43,129 nucleotides of DNA, from the NCBI GenBank assembly GCA_002339085.1, contig DDDX01000002.1, positions 1-43,129 on the forward strand, given 5' to 3'. Positions 16,622 to 25,482 of the stretch are shown here, piece after piece. The notes under the pieces were generated by a model. The model was not told the origin of the DNA, made no database searches, and saw nothing but the letters and a program-made list of their open reading frames with translations. Source of the DNA: Cellvibrionales bacterium UBA1969 (GTDB taxonomy: Bacteria; Pseudomonadota; Gammaproteobacteria; Pseudomonadales; UBA7434). How positions within the stretch are numbered: position 1 is the stretch's first letter; each line of letters starts with the position of its first letter. Made by a program: the position numbers and the translations under genes.

Positions 16622-18229
16622 ATGGTTTATTTTAAACGATTCAGAATTTGGCAGTTATTTCTTTTACTCATGTCTCTGCCAACAACGCTGGCCTTGGTCG
16701 GCGTTCTCACCGCATGGTTAGATATTGATCTGCTTGTGCTTGGTCATTTATTCGAGTTCGTGATTCCCAACGCAGTGCTGAATACTCTTGGGCTAGTAGT
16801 GTGTGTGGCTATTGTAACATCGCTTATTGCAGTGATCAGCGCCTGGCTAACGACTGTTTGTGATTTTCCCGGCCGCGCTTTCTTTTCGTGGGCATTAATT
16901 TTGCCGATGGCTATTCCCGGCTATGTTATGGCTTTTGCATTAGTGGGAGCGTTAGAGTACACCGGTTCATTTCAAACTTATTTGCGTGAATCAATAAGCA
17001 GTTCTCTGATATTACCTGATATCTATTCTTTTGGCGGGGTTGTGTTAGCGCTGAGTCTGACATTATATCCTTATACTTATCTATTAGTGAGAAATGCGTT
17101 TCAAACTCAGGGTAAACAGAGTTTAGAAGTAGGGCAGTCCTTGGGCTTATCAGTTCGCCAAAGCTTTTGGCGAGTCAGTTTGCCGCAGGCTAGACCTTGG
17201 ATTGTCGGCGGAAGCTTATTGGTCATGATGGAAACGCTGGCTGACTTTGGCACAGTGGCGGTGTTTAATTACGATACCTTGACCACGACTATTTATAAAT
17301 CTTGGTTCGGTTTATTTTCATTTCAATCAGCTTTGCAAATTGCCTCGTTATTATTATTGTTTGTGATTGTGGTTAGCTTGTTAGAAGCACAGAGTCGGCA
17401 CAAGCAGCGCTTTACTAACGCGCGCAATACTGTGCAAGCACGATCGCGCATTCTATTACCATCAAAGCAGGCTTATTTAGCCTGTGCTTTTTGTGGTGTT
17501 ATTTTTTTCATAGGCTTCATGCTACCGATTGGTCAATTACTGCTGTGGGCTATTCCGCATTTGAGTTTGGGGTTAACGGACCAATTTTGGCGGTATATGC
17601 TGGGCTCATTCAGTTTGTCACTATTGGCAATGACGATTATCACTGTATTTGCATTGCTATTAGCTTTTGCTGCCCGTACGCAGAATAGTTACTTGGCCAA
17701 TTGGTCAGTTAAAATCAGTACTTTAGGTTATGCCTTGCCGGGGACGGTATTAGCCGTTGGCCTACTAGCACCGATTGCTGCGATAGACCATTATCTGGCG
17801 AGATTTGGCTTTGCTGCGCCTATTCTGCAAGGCAGTATAGTGGTCATGTTATTGGCTTATAGTGTGCGGTTTATGGCAGTTGCCTTTTCACCGATTGAAA
17901 ATAATTTATTGCGCGTCACGCCTTCGATTGATGCCGCATCGAGAAGTTTGTCGGTTTCGGGTCTTAGTATGCTTTGGCGGGTACATTTTCCTATGATCAG
18001 AGTTGGCGTATTGACGGCGATGGTTTTGGTATTTGTTGATGTGATGAAAGAACTGCCCATTACCTTAATGACACGACCTTTTGGTTTTAATACCTTGGCG
18101 GTAAGAATTTATGAGTTAAGTTCAGAAGGTTTATGGCAGCGGGCTGCTTTGCCAGCCTTAGCTATCGTGTTAGTAGGTTTAATTCCAGTGGTGATTCTGA
18201 TTCTGCGGGCTGATAAAGTACAACAGTAA
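16622..18229 (+). CDS. Fe(III) ABC transporter permease, double-length (FbpB-like)
   Basis: A 535-residue inner-membrane permease with about 12 predicted transmembrane segments, made of two homologous halves each carrying a BPD_transp_1 EAA-type loop (one near 170-200, LGLSVRQSFWRVSLPQA, the other near 440-460, LSVSGLSMLWRVHFPM). The duplicated form is typical of FbpB and related iron permeases. It lies 61 bp after the binding protein and before the ATPase. Confidence 0.92.
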   Translation: MVYFKRFRIWQLFLLLMSLPTTLALVGVLTAWLDIDLLVLGHLFEFVIPNAVLNTLGLVVCVAIVTSLIAVISAWLTTVCDFPGRAFFSWALILPMAIPGYVMAFALVGALEYTGSFQTYLRESISSSLILPDIYSFGGVVLALSLTLYPYTYLLVRNAFQTQGKQSLEVGQSLGLSVRQSFWRVSLPQARPWIVGGSLLVMMETLADFGTVAVFNYDTLTTTIYKSWFGLFSFQSALQIASLLLLFVIVVSLLEAQSRHKQRFTNARNTVQARSRILLPSKQAYLACAFCGVIFFIGFMLPIGQLLLWAIPHLSLGLTDQFWRYMLGSFSLSLLAMTIITVFALLLAFAARTQNSYLANWSVKISTLGYALPGTVLAVGLLAPIAAIDHYLARFGFAAPILQGSIVVMLLAYSVRFMAVAFSPIENNLLRVTPSIDAASRSLSVSGLSMLWRVHFPMIRVGVLTAMVLVFVDVMKELPITLMTRPFGFNTLAVRIYELSSEGLWQRAALPALAIVLVGLIPVVILILRADKVQQ

Positions 18230-18290
18230 TATTATGCTATGAATTACCAATAGTTAGGTGTGCAAGCGTCGAAGTGATTGGACAAACAAT

Positions 18291-19355
18291 ATGAGCACTG
18301 AAATAAAGCATTATCTTAGCTTGAATGAGGTCGTTATTGGTTACGATAGCGAGCCAGTGTTGAGCGGTATCAGTTTTTCTTTGCAACGCGGGGAGATTGG
18401 CTGCTTATTAGGGCCCAGTGGTTGTGGCAAGACTAGCCTGCTCCGTGCGATAGGTGGTTTTGAGCATCTGAGTGGAGGCCGTATCACGCTTAACAATGAG
18501 ATCATTAGCCAGAGGCAATACACATTAGCACCAGAGCAGCGTCAAATTGGCATGGTGTTTCAAGATTATGCCTTGTTTCCCCATTTAAGCGTCATTGAAA
18601 ACGTGAAATTTGGTCTGCATGGCTTGTCTCAGTCGGAGTCTGACACGCGATCATTATACTTGCTCGAACAGATTGGCCTAATGGATAAAAAGGCAGTGAT
18701 GCCGCATGAATTATCAGGCGGTGAGCAGCAACGCGTGGCATTGGCGAGGGCTTTGGCGCCACAACCAAAATTATTATTATTGGATGAACCATTTTCAAAT
18801 TTAGATGTTGAGTTAAGAGAGTCTTTGGGTGAGCAGGTGAGAGCTCTTCTTAAGCAGACACAGACCACTGCAATCATGGTGACGCATGATCAACATGAAG
18901 CATTTGCCATGGCTGATTCGATTGGTGTGCTTAATGATGGCGCTTTATTGCAGTGGGACAGTGCCTACGCGATTTATCATCAGCCAATTAATGCCTTTGT
19001 TGCTGATTTTGTTGGTCAAGGCGTGATGCTAAACGGTGAAATGGTATCGACGACGGAAGTTCAAACTACCTTGGGTTGCTTTGAGCGAAAATCGATAGCG
19101 GCTACTATTGATAATATTCAGCCCGGTGACCCAGTCAAAGTCTTGATTAGGCCTGATGATATTATTCATCAAGACAGTAGCGAGTTAACAGCAAAAGTCG
19201 TTGCGCGACATTTTCGCGGCGCAGAATTTTTATATCATTTAGAGCTTGATAATCATGAGCTGGTATTAGCCTTAGTGCCGAGCCATCATGATCATGCCAT
19301 TAACGAAAAGATAGGTATTCGGCTTGAAATAGACCACGTTGTAGTTTTCAAATAG
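18291..19355 (+). CDS. Fe(III) ABC transporter ATP-binding protein (FbpC-like)
   Basis: ATPase driving ferric-iron import. The protein is 354 residues. Walker A GPSGCGKTS at 41-49, Q-loop Gln91, signature LSGGEQQR at 141-148, Walker B LLLLDEP at about 161-167 and H-loop His199 are all present. A TOBE-like regulatory domain follows from about 270. ATG 18291 is preferred. A GTG at 18258 would add 11 residues without homology. It ends the three-gene importer and converges on the SnoaL-like gene with a 6-bp gap. Confidence 0.92.
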   Translation: MSTEIKHYLSLNEVVIGYDSEPVLSGISFSLQRGEIGCLLGPSGCGKTSLLRAIGGFEHLSGGRITLNNEIISQRQYTLAPEQRQIGMVFQDYALFPHLSVIENVKFGLHGLSQSESDTRSLYLLEQIGLMDKKAVMPHELSGGEQQRVALARALAPQPKLLLLDEPFSNLDVELRESLGEQVRALLKQTQTTAIMVTHDQHEAFAMADSIGVLNDGALLQWDSAYAIYHQPINAFVADFVGQGVMLNGEMVSTTEVQTTLGCFERKSIAATIDNIQPGDPVKVLIRPDDIIHQDSSELTAKVVARHFRGAEFLYHLELDNHELVLALVPSHHDHAINEKIGIRLEIDHVVVFK

Positions 19356-19361
19356 CGTATC

Positions 19362-19844
19362 TTATTTACCTTTTAAAATCTTCATCTCACCAGTGGCATG
19401 AAAACCGGTTTGTGTGATATCACTGATCAGCCAATGGTGAGGGCTAGCAGTTTTATTGCGAACTAATTGGCAGTAATACTCTCCCCAAAAATCAAACAAT
19501 AAATGACTTTCTTGCTCAACACCCGCATGCATGACGCGGCCGTAAAAGCGGCAGCTCGCATGATCATTATCGGCTTGCCCACCAATCGAAATTCTAAGAT
19601 TGCTGAATAAGTGCTGACTAGGCCCACAGCCGTCGAGATTGCTTCGAATCATGGCAATAAGATCATCGCAGCCTGATCCTTTGACGTAGCCGCCATAACT
19701 GTATTGAACATTCGGTTTAAAAAGTGGTACCAGCAATTCCCACTGTCGATAGTCTAGCGCTGTAGCGTATTGAAAAACCATTTCACTGATATGCTCTTTA
19801 TCTCGCATATGACTGATAAATAACTCGTTATGTGACGTTTCCAT
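19362..19844 (-). CDS. SnoaL/NTF2-like protein
   Basis: A 160-residue protein with the features of the SnoaL_4/NTF2-like alpha-beta barrel: an N-terminal helix with FQYATALDYRQWELLVPLF and later strands ending in WLISDITQTGFHATG. Members include polyketide cyclases, dioxygenase beta-like subunits and steroid isomerase-like proteins. The substrate cannot be told. ATG 19844 is chosen because AGAGG lies just upstream. An upstream in-frame TTG is less likely. It is divergent from the SDR gene. Confidence 0.7.
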   Translation of the reverse strand: METSHNELFISHMRDKEHISEMVFQYATALDYRQWELLVPLFKPNVQYSYGGYVKGSGCDDLIAMIRSNLDGCGPSQHLFSNLRISIGGQADNDHASCRFYGRVMHAGVEQESHLLFDFWGEYYCQLVRNKTASPHHWLISDITQTGFHATGEMKILKGK

Positions 19845-19966
19845 GCTCGCCTCTTTGATCAATTATTAAGGAAATTACAGGTCTGTTTTAAACGCTATCG
19901 ACTGAGTTTATCATTGACAGCCTTTAATGTCTTAACCGTGTATCAACCTTATTTTGGGAGTTACTG

Positions 19967-20785
19967 ATGGAAATTGCGCCGCTAATCACTGCAAATCAAC
20001 AAACGTATCGGGAGGCATACGGTGAATGGGCCTTGGTGACGGGTGCGGCAGAAGGAATTGGGGCGGAGTTTGCTACACAGTTAGCGACCCAAGGCCTCAA
20101 TATTGTCTTGGCTGATGTACAGCTTGAAAAGGCCCAGCAACACGCCTTGGATCTTGCTCAGCAATACGGTGTAAAAACTCTAGCGGTTGAATGTGATTTA
20201 TCGCAACCCAGCTTCATCGATCAACTGTTAAAGCAAACCGCAGATTTAGCGATTGGCTTTTTAATCTGCTGTGCCGGTATTGGTGCCACCGGCGCGTTCA
20301 GTGATACACCATTAGAAGCGATGCATAAAGCGATACAAGTAAACTGTATGGCGACGGTGACACTCTGCCATCACTTCAGTCCCGCAATGCTTGAGCGTCA
20401 TCGCGGTGCCATCATTATTGTTGCATCCAATTCAGCGTATGCAGGTGCGCCTTATATTGCTAATTATGCGGCAACAAAAGCATATGATTTATCACTGGCA
20501 GAGGCGCTATGGTATGAATTTAAGCCCTTAGGGATCGATGTTTTGGGTTTTTCGCCGCAGGGTACCAATACACCGGGCATGCGAAGAGGAATGCCGTCAT
20601 TGTCAGAGGGTGAGGCTCCTGAGGGAATCATGTTGGCGGATGAAGCCGTTCGGTTTGCGCTAGGCCAACTGGGAAAGATCGCCAGTATCCGGCCAGATCT
20701 GCCAGAAGAATACAGTCTTGCTAGGCAAGAGGTTACCTCGACAGCCGGCGATTTCACTCGCACCTTAGCCGTTCATAAGGGTTAA
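19967..20785 (+). CDS. Short-chain dehydrogenase/reductase
   Basis: A 272-residue classical SDR. The cofactor motif TGAAEGIG is at 25-32. An acidic residue after strand 2 (LADVQ, Asp50) suggests NAD(H) preference. The catalytic triad fits Ser154, Tyr167 and Lys171. The usual NAG motif reads CCAG, with Cys102 in place of Asn. The start has a good GGGAG site. It pairs head-to-head with a SnoaL-like gene, which suggests a shared role in oxidation or reduction of a lipid- or steroid-like compound, by inference only. Confidence 0.85.
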   Translation: MEIAPLITANQQTYREAYGEWALVTGAAEGIGAEFATQLATQGLNIVLADVQLEKAQQHALDLAQQYGVKTLAVECDLSQPSFIDQLLKQTADLAIGFLICCAGIGATGAFSDTPLEAMHKAIQVNCMATVTLCHHFSPAMLERHRGAIIIVASNSAYAGAPYIANYAATKAYDLSLAEALWYEFKPLGIDVLGFSPQGTNTPGMRRGMPSLSEGEAPEGIMLADEAVRFALGQLGKIASIRPDLPEEYSLARQEVTSTAGDFTRTLAVHKG

Positions 20786-20795
20786 GGTGTAATGA

Positions 20796-21332
20796 TTAGA
20801 TGACTTCCGCATCTACGCAGGCAGCGGGGTTGATAAAGGCTTGGTAACAAAAAAATACGGTTGCTATTAACCCCCAACTTAAACCAATCACCACCCCAAT
20901 ATCGAGAATGCCACGCCACGGTTGGGGGATAAGCTGAAAAAATAAAATAAATAGAACGATCATTACGGCTAATAAGACTGAGGTGATAATTCTTTTTTTC
21001 GGTGCGGCAAAGAATCCCATGCAAAACAATGGTGCCAGTAAGGTTGTGAGTAAATTAGCGTGATGATGCAAGTAGTTGAGTCTAGCTGCTAAGCGAGGTG
21101 AATAGCCTTTTTGAAACCCCTTGTAGCCTTCTGAATAGGCCATAAATACACTATTTACAATTAAGGCAAGCCAATGCAAGGCAGAAAAAGAATAATTAAA
21201 TGAATCGATAGCAATCGCCGTCAGTTTTATTAGCGCAATGAACAGTATGGCAATAAAACCAGTGAAGCCCCAAAAACTGGCCAGCCAGCCCAATCGGTTG
21301 GTGGTGTGGATATGATCGAGGGATAATGCCAT
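20796..21332 (-). CDS. Integral membrane protein of unknown function
   Basis: A 178-residue hydrophobic protein with about five predicted transmembrane segments (near 16-40, 52-70, 88-106, 116-136 and 146-168). I do not recognise a family. ATG 21332 is used because the peptide MALSLDHIHTTNR leads into the first membrane helix. No strong ribosome binding site is visible. It converges on the SDR gene with a 10-bp gap. Confidence 0.55.
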   Translation of the reverse strand: MALSLDHIHTTNRLGWLASFWGFTGFIAILFIALIKLTAIAIDSFNYSFSALHWLALIVNSVFMAYSEGYKGFQKGYSPRLAARLNYLHHHANLLTTLLAPLFCMGFFAAPKKRIITSVLLAVMIVLFILFFQLIPQPWRGILDIGVVIGLSWGLIATVFFCYQAFINPAACVDAEVI

Positions 21333-21572
21333 AGTGAGATTTTCTTGCCTGTACTGTCGAAAGAATAGTGAACGTAGTATTTTACCGATGACGACTCGGG
21401 TCTGGATCACTGCTAAAGTTAATTATGCCATTGAAGTTCGGTCTATCAATCGAATGGTTACGGTATTAATTAATGCTAGGCGGACAATCATTGATAACTG
21501 GCTCAATTTTGAAGAATGACTCGCTGTTGTCTTGTTGGATGATTTTCAGGCGGCTACTTCCAAGTAGGTATA

Positions 21573-21998
21573 TCAATCAACCAGTATCAGCAACCACGTT
21601 ATAGCAGCTAAGACAATCGCGACAAAAACGGCGGCTGAACCCATATCTTTTGCCTGCTTAGATAGCTTATGATAATCCATGCCCACGCGGTCGATAGTCG
21701 CCTCGATGGCAGAATTTAATAATTCTGCGATCAACACCAAGACAGCCGAGAATAACAGCAATAAAATCTCGTTGAGGGTATCTGCTATCCACCAAGCTGC
21801 AGGCAATGCAAGTAGCATTAAAAACGATTGGACTCGAAAGGCTTCTTCCTTTTTAAAGGCATAGCGCAGGCCAGATATGGAATTTTTTGTCGCTCGTATT
21901 AAACGTCTTTTAAGTAGGCCTAAGATGGTTTTATCTTTGATATAGTGAGTGGGTGGCTCTTCAGTGGCGGGTGTTTTTTTTGGCGCATCATTAGGCAT
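21573..21998 (-). CDS. dgkA: Diacylglycerol kinase
   Basis: Small inner-membrane kinase that phosphorylates diacylglycerol in lipid recycling. The protein is 141 residues, slightly longer than E. coli DgkA (122) because of a polar N-terminus of about 30 residues. The family motif ELLNSAIEATIDR lies in the centre and KDMGSAAVFVA in the last part, with three transmembrane helices. Confidence 0.93.
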   Translation of the reverse strand: MPNDAPKKTPATEEPPTHYIKDKTILGLLKRRLIRATKNSISGLRYAFKKEEAFRVQSFLMLLALPAAWWIADTLNEILLLLFSAVLVLIAELLNSAIEATIDRVGMDYHKLSKQAKDMGSAAVFVAIVLAAITWLLILVD

Positions 21999-22092
21999 AA
22001 GATCACCGTTTATTGTATTGAAGAATGTAAGTACCCACTATTTGATTGAGTAATTCTCAGTGGTGGCGCCAACCCGATAATAGGCGCATCGT

Positions 22093-23631
22093 TTAATGCA
22101 CACCATGCATGGCTTTGCGTAATGTCGGCGTCAGTAATAATAGGCCCACACCGATCCCTATACTCATTAAACCAATCGTATGATAGACCGAGATGGTCGC
22201 TACAACATCGATGCTATTTGCGGCGCCGGCTGTTGAGCTGCCGGTTAATGCGCTAATCCAGCCCGCTATATAATTCCCCATCGCTGAAAATAAAAACCAA
22301 GTGCCCATCAGCATGCCCACAATCCGCGTGGTACTCAATTTAGTCACCATAGAAAGCCCGACGGGACTCAGGCACAGTTCGGCTAAGGTCAGCATTAAGT
22401 AGATAAAGATCAGCCAAAAGAAGTGTCTGCCAGGCTGATCGCCAAGGCTTAAACCCCAAGCAAAGATCACATAACCCATGCCGATTAATAACATGGCAAT
22501 AGCGAATTTGGCTGGTGTCGACGGTTCTATTTTATGTTGTGCTAGCTTCACCCATAGCCAAGCTATCGCAGGGGCTAATAAGACAATAAAGAGAGGGTTC
22601 AGTAACTGAACTTGTGAGGCCAACACATTTACACCCAATATTGAACGATCAAATTGTTGATCGGCTAGCAAGGTTAAGCTGGCTGCCTGTTGTTCGAACA
22701 AGGCCCAGAAAATAGCCTGTGTAGCTATTAAGAAACAGGCGACAAACAAGCGGTCACGCTCCTGTGGGCTACACTGGGTCATGCTGTAATAAAGAATAAT
22801 GCCGATCATTAACAATCCTGAAATTCCCAGTACTTGGCCGACCAAACTTTGGTATTGAATCAATACCCAACTGATGCCGACTAATGCAATGCCAGCTAAA
22901 TAAATAGCGTACTCTTTATTGATGCCAGCAAAGGCGATCTCTTTGAGTCGTGCAGGGTTTTGAGGCTCAGCTCTCCCATCTAATAAGTGTTGGCCGGCTA
23001 AAAATACCAATAGACCAAACAGCATGCCAATGCCTGCCAGACCAAATCCGTAATGCCAGCCATGCACTTCGCCGACATAACCCACTAATGCCGTTGCCAC
23101 TAAAGAGCCGAGATTAATACCCATGTAAAAAATAGAAAATCCGCCGTCGCGACGCGGGTCGTTAGGCCCGTAAAGTGCGCCGACAATAGTTGAAATATTG
23201 GCTTTTAAAAAGCCTACACCGGTAATGATTAACGCCAAGGCGAGGAAGAATAAATCGATGAAGGGTTCATCGCGAACCACTACGCCGTTATCAATGAATG
23301 CGGCCGAACCGTGAAAGCCCATCAGCGCGTGCCCACAGACCAAGAGAATTGCACCGTAGGTTACAGCTTTTCTAGCCCCAAGGTAGCGATCAGCTAAGAA
23401 ACCCCCAATGATGGGCATCATATAGACAAGACCGGCATAGGCGCCGTAAATAAAACTGGCTTCTTGGGCGCTGTATAAATGGTATTTAACCAAATACAAC
23501 ACCAAAATAGTCCGCATACCGTAATAGGAAAAACGCTCCCACATCTCGGTTAAAAAGCAGATCGTCAGCCCAATAGGGTGGCCTAAAAATGTCCGCTGCT
23601 GTGAGCCGGAGTAAAGGTCGACTGAAGCCAT
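22093..23631 (-). CDS. POT-family proton-dependent peptide transporter (MFS)
   Basis: A 512-residue inner-membrane protein with about 14 transmembrane segments, importing di- and tripeptides with protons. The N-terminal POT signature EMWERFSYYGMRTILVLYLV contains ExxERFxYYG. GGFLADRYLGARKAV matches the MFS loop motif. A FYMGINLGSL segment also fits. It is related to DtpA/DtpB; which one cannot be settled. Its start follows AGGGAA. It is divergent from prfC. Confidence 0.9.
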   Translation of the reverse strand: MASVDLYSGSQQRTFLGHPIGLTICFLTEMWERFSYYGMRTILVLYLVKYHLYSAQEASFIYGAYAGLVYMMPIIGGFLADRYLGARKAVTYGAILLVCGHALMGFHGSAAFIDNGVVVRDEPFIDLFFLALALIITGVGFLKANISTIVGALYGPNDPRRDGGFSIFYMGINLGSLVATALVGYVGEVHGWHYGFGLAGIGMLFGLLVFLAGQHLLDGRAEPQNPARLKEIAFAGINKEYAIYLAGIALVGISWVLIQYQSLVGQVLGISGLLMIGIILYYSMTQCSPQERDRLFVACFLIATQAIFWALFEQQAASLTLLADQQFDRSILGVNVLASQVQLLNPLFIVLLAPAIAWLWVKLAQHKIEPSTPAKFAIAMLLIGMGYVIFAWGLSLGDQPGRHFFWLIFIYLMLTLAELCLSPVGLSMVTKLSTTRIVGMLMGTWFLFSAMGNYIAGWISALTGSSTAGAANSIDVVATISVYHTIGLMSIGIGVGLLLLTPTLRKAMHGVH

Positions 23632-23895
23632 AAATACTGATTCCCTTGCTGTAGAGTTATTATTAAATAGTGAGCGTACTATAAGTGTAAATTTCTTGGG
23701 GATAAAAGACCATGGTTGACGGCAGTAAATGGTAAAATAGGCGAAGAATACGATTTATGGCACAAATGCTTCCCCCGCTTAATTGGCGCTAACAACGGCC
23801 AGACAAATGTGTATAATCGCTTTTTTTTCGGTTTAGCTCATCATTTAACCGTTAAGTTAACCGCTGAATTATCGCGGCTTATTCAGGAACTTCGC

Positions 23896-25482
23896 ATGTC
23901 AGATGCTAATTTTACCAAGGCGGTCGAACAGCGACGGACCTTTGCGATTATCTCTCACCCCGATGCGGGTAAAACCACGATCACTGAAAAGCTGTTACTG
24001 TTGGGTCAGTTAATCCAGGTGGCGGGCTCGGTGAAGGGCAAAAAAGCCGATCGTCATGCTACATCTGATTGGATGACTATGGAGCAAGAGCGGGGTATTT
24101 CAGTCACTTCTTCGGTGATGCAATTTCCTTATAAAGAACGGGTCGTTAACCTGCTTGATACGCCGGGCCATGAGGATTTTTCGGAAGATACTTATCGCAC
24201 ATTAACCGCGGTTGATTCAGCCTTAATGGTGGTTGATGGAGCAAAGGGTGTCGAAGCGAGAACCATTAAATTGATGGAAGTGTGTCGCTTACGCGATACG
24301 CCGATCTTAAGCTTCGTCAATAAGATGGACCGCGATATTCGTGATCCTATTGATTTGTTAGATGAAATCGAAGAGGTGTTGGGTATTGCCGCGGCGCCGA
24401 TCAATTGGCCGATCGGCATGGGTAAAGAATTTAAGGGCGTTTATAATTTATATACCGATACGATACATGTATTTGAGCAAGGCAGTAATTTTGTGATTGC
24501 CGAGGATGTGCAAATTACGGGTTTGCAATCAGAGCAGGCTAAGGCGCTACTGGGTGTATATCATGAAGATTTTGTTGAAGAGATAGAATTAGTCCGCGGT
24601 GCCAGTCATGAGTTTGATCAGAATGCGTATCTTGAGGGCGAATTAACACCGGTTTTCTTCGGTACCGCGCTGGCGAATTTTGGTGTGCGAGAAATGCTGG
24701 ATGGCTTTGTTGAGTGGGCACCTTCACCTATCGCGCGCACTACAGCAGATCGACAGGTTGACCCTTTAGAAGAAAAATTCAGCGGCTTTATTTTTAAGAT
24801 ACAGGCAAATATGGACCCTAAGCATCGAGATCGGGTCGCGTTTATGCGTATCTGTTCTGGGGCTTATACTAAGGGTTTAAAAATGCGCCATGTGCGTTTA
24901 GCCAAAGACGTAAAGATTGCCGATGCCGTGACCTTCAAAGCGGGTGAGCGCGAAGCGGTTGAAGAAGCCTTGTCGGGCGATATTATTGGTTTACATAATC
25001 ACGGTACGATTCAAATTGGCGATACCTTTACCCAAGGCGAAAGTTTGAAGTTTACCGGTATTCCGCACTTTGCACCTGAGCTCTTTAAACGAGTGCGCTT
25101 AAAAGACCCGCTTAAAATGAAAGCCTTGCAAAAAGGCTTGCAGCAATTAGCCGAAGAGGGCTCGACGCAGGTGTTCATGCCCATGTCAAATAATGATTTA
25201 ATCGTTGGCGCTGTCGGTAATCTGCAATTTGAAGTGGTCGCTTATCGATTAAAGGATGAGTACAAAGTGGAATGTATTTACGAACCAGTGAACGTTTACA
25301 CGGCGCATTGGGTTGAATGTGACGATGCAAAAATGCTGGAAGAATTTAAGCGCAAACAGGCAGATAATCTTGCCATCGATGGGGGTGGTCACTTAAGTTA
25401 CCTTGCGCCTACGCGGGTTAACTTATCGTTGAGCCAAGAGCGTTGGCCGGATATTCAATTTCGCTCGACCCGCGAGCACTAA
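23896..25482 (+). CDS. prfC: Peptide chain release factor 3
   Basis: GTPase that removes RF1 and RF2 from the ribosome after peptide release. The protein is 528 residues, the normal RF3 length. G1 SHPDAGKTT is at about 20-28, followed by G3 DTPGHEDFS and G4 NKMDRD. ATG 23896 is set by family length and AGGAA upstream. The frame is open further upstream (to 23716), but that part has no RF3 character. Its last bases overlap the cyclase end by 4 bp, convergently. Confidence 0.97.
   Translation: MSDANFTKAVEQRRTFAIISHPDAGKTTITEKLLLLGQLIQVAGSVKGKKADRHATSDWMTMEQERGISVTSSVMQFPYKERVVNLLDTPGHEDFSEDTYRTLTAVDSALMVVDGAKGVEARTIKLMEVCRLRDTPILSFVNKMDRDIRDPIDLLDEIEEVLGIAAAPINWPIGMGKEFKGVYNLYTDTIHVFEQGSNFVIAEDVQITGLQSEQAKALLGVYHEDFVEEIELVRGASHEFDQNAYLEGELTPVFFGTALANFGVREMLDGFVEWAPSPIARTTADRQVDPLEEKFSGFIFKIQANMDPKHRDRVAFMRICSGAYTKGLKMRHVRLAKDVKIADAVTFKAGEREAVEEALSGDIIGLHNHGTIQIGDTFTQGESLKFTGIPHFAPELFKRVRLKDPLKMKALQKGLQQLAEEGSTQVFMPMSNNDLIVGAVGNLQFEVVAYRLKDEYKVECIYEPVNVYTAHWVECDDAKMLEEFKRKQADNLAIDGGGHLSYLAPTRVNLSLSQERWPDIQFRSTREH

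Noticed and set aside
21334..21519. Short plus-strand frame opposite the start of the unknown membrane protein
   Set aside because: No ribosome binding site, no recognisable motif, and it overlaps the leader of the membrane-protein gene.
23716..23895. 60-residue N-terminal extension of RF3
   Set aside because: RF3 proteins begin near the G1 motif. ATG 23896 has a good AGGAA site and gives the normal family length.
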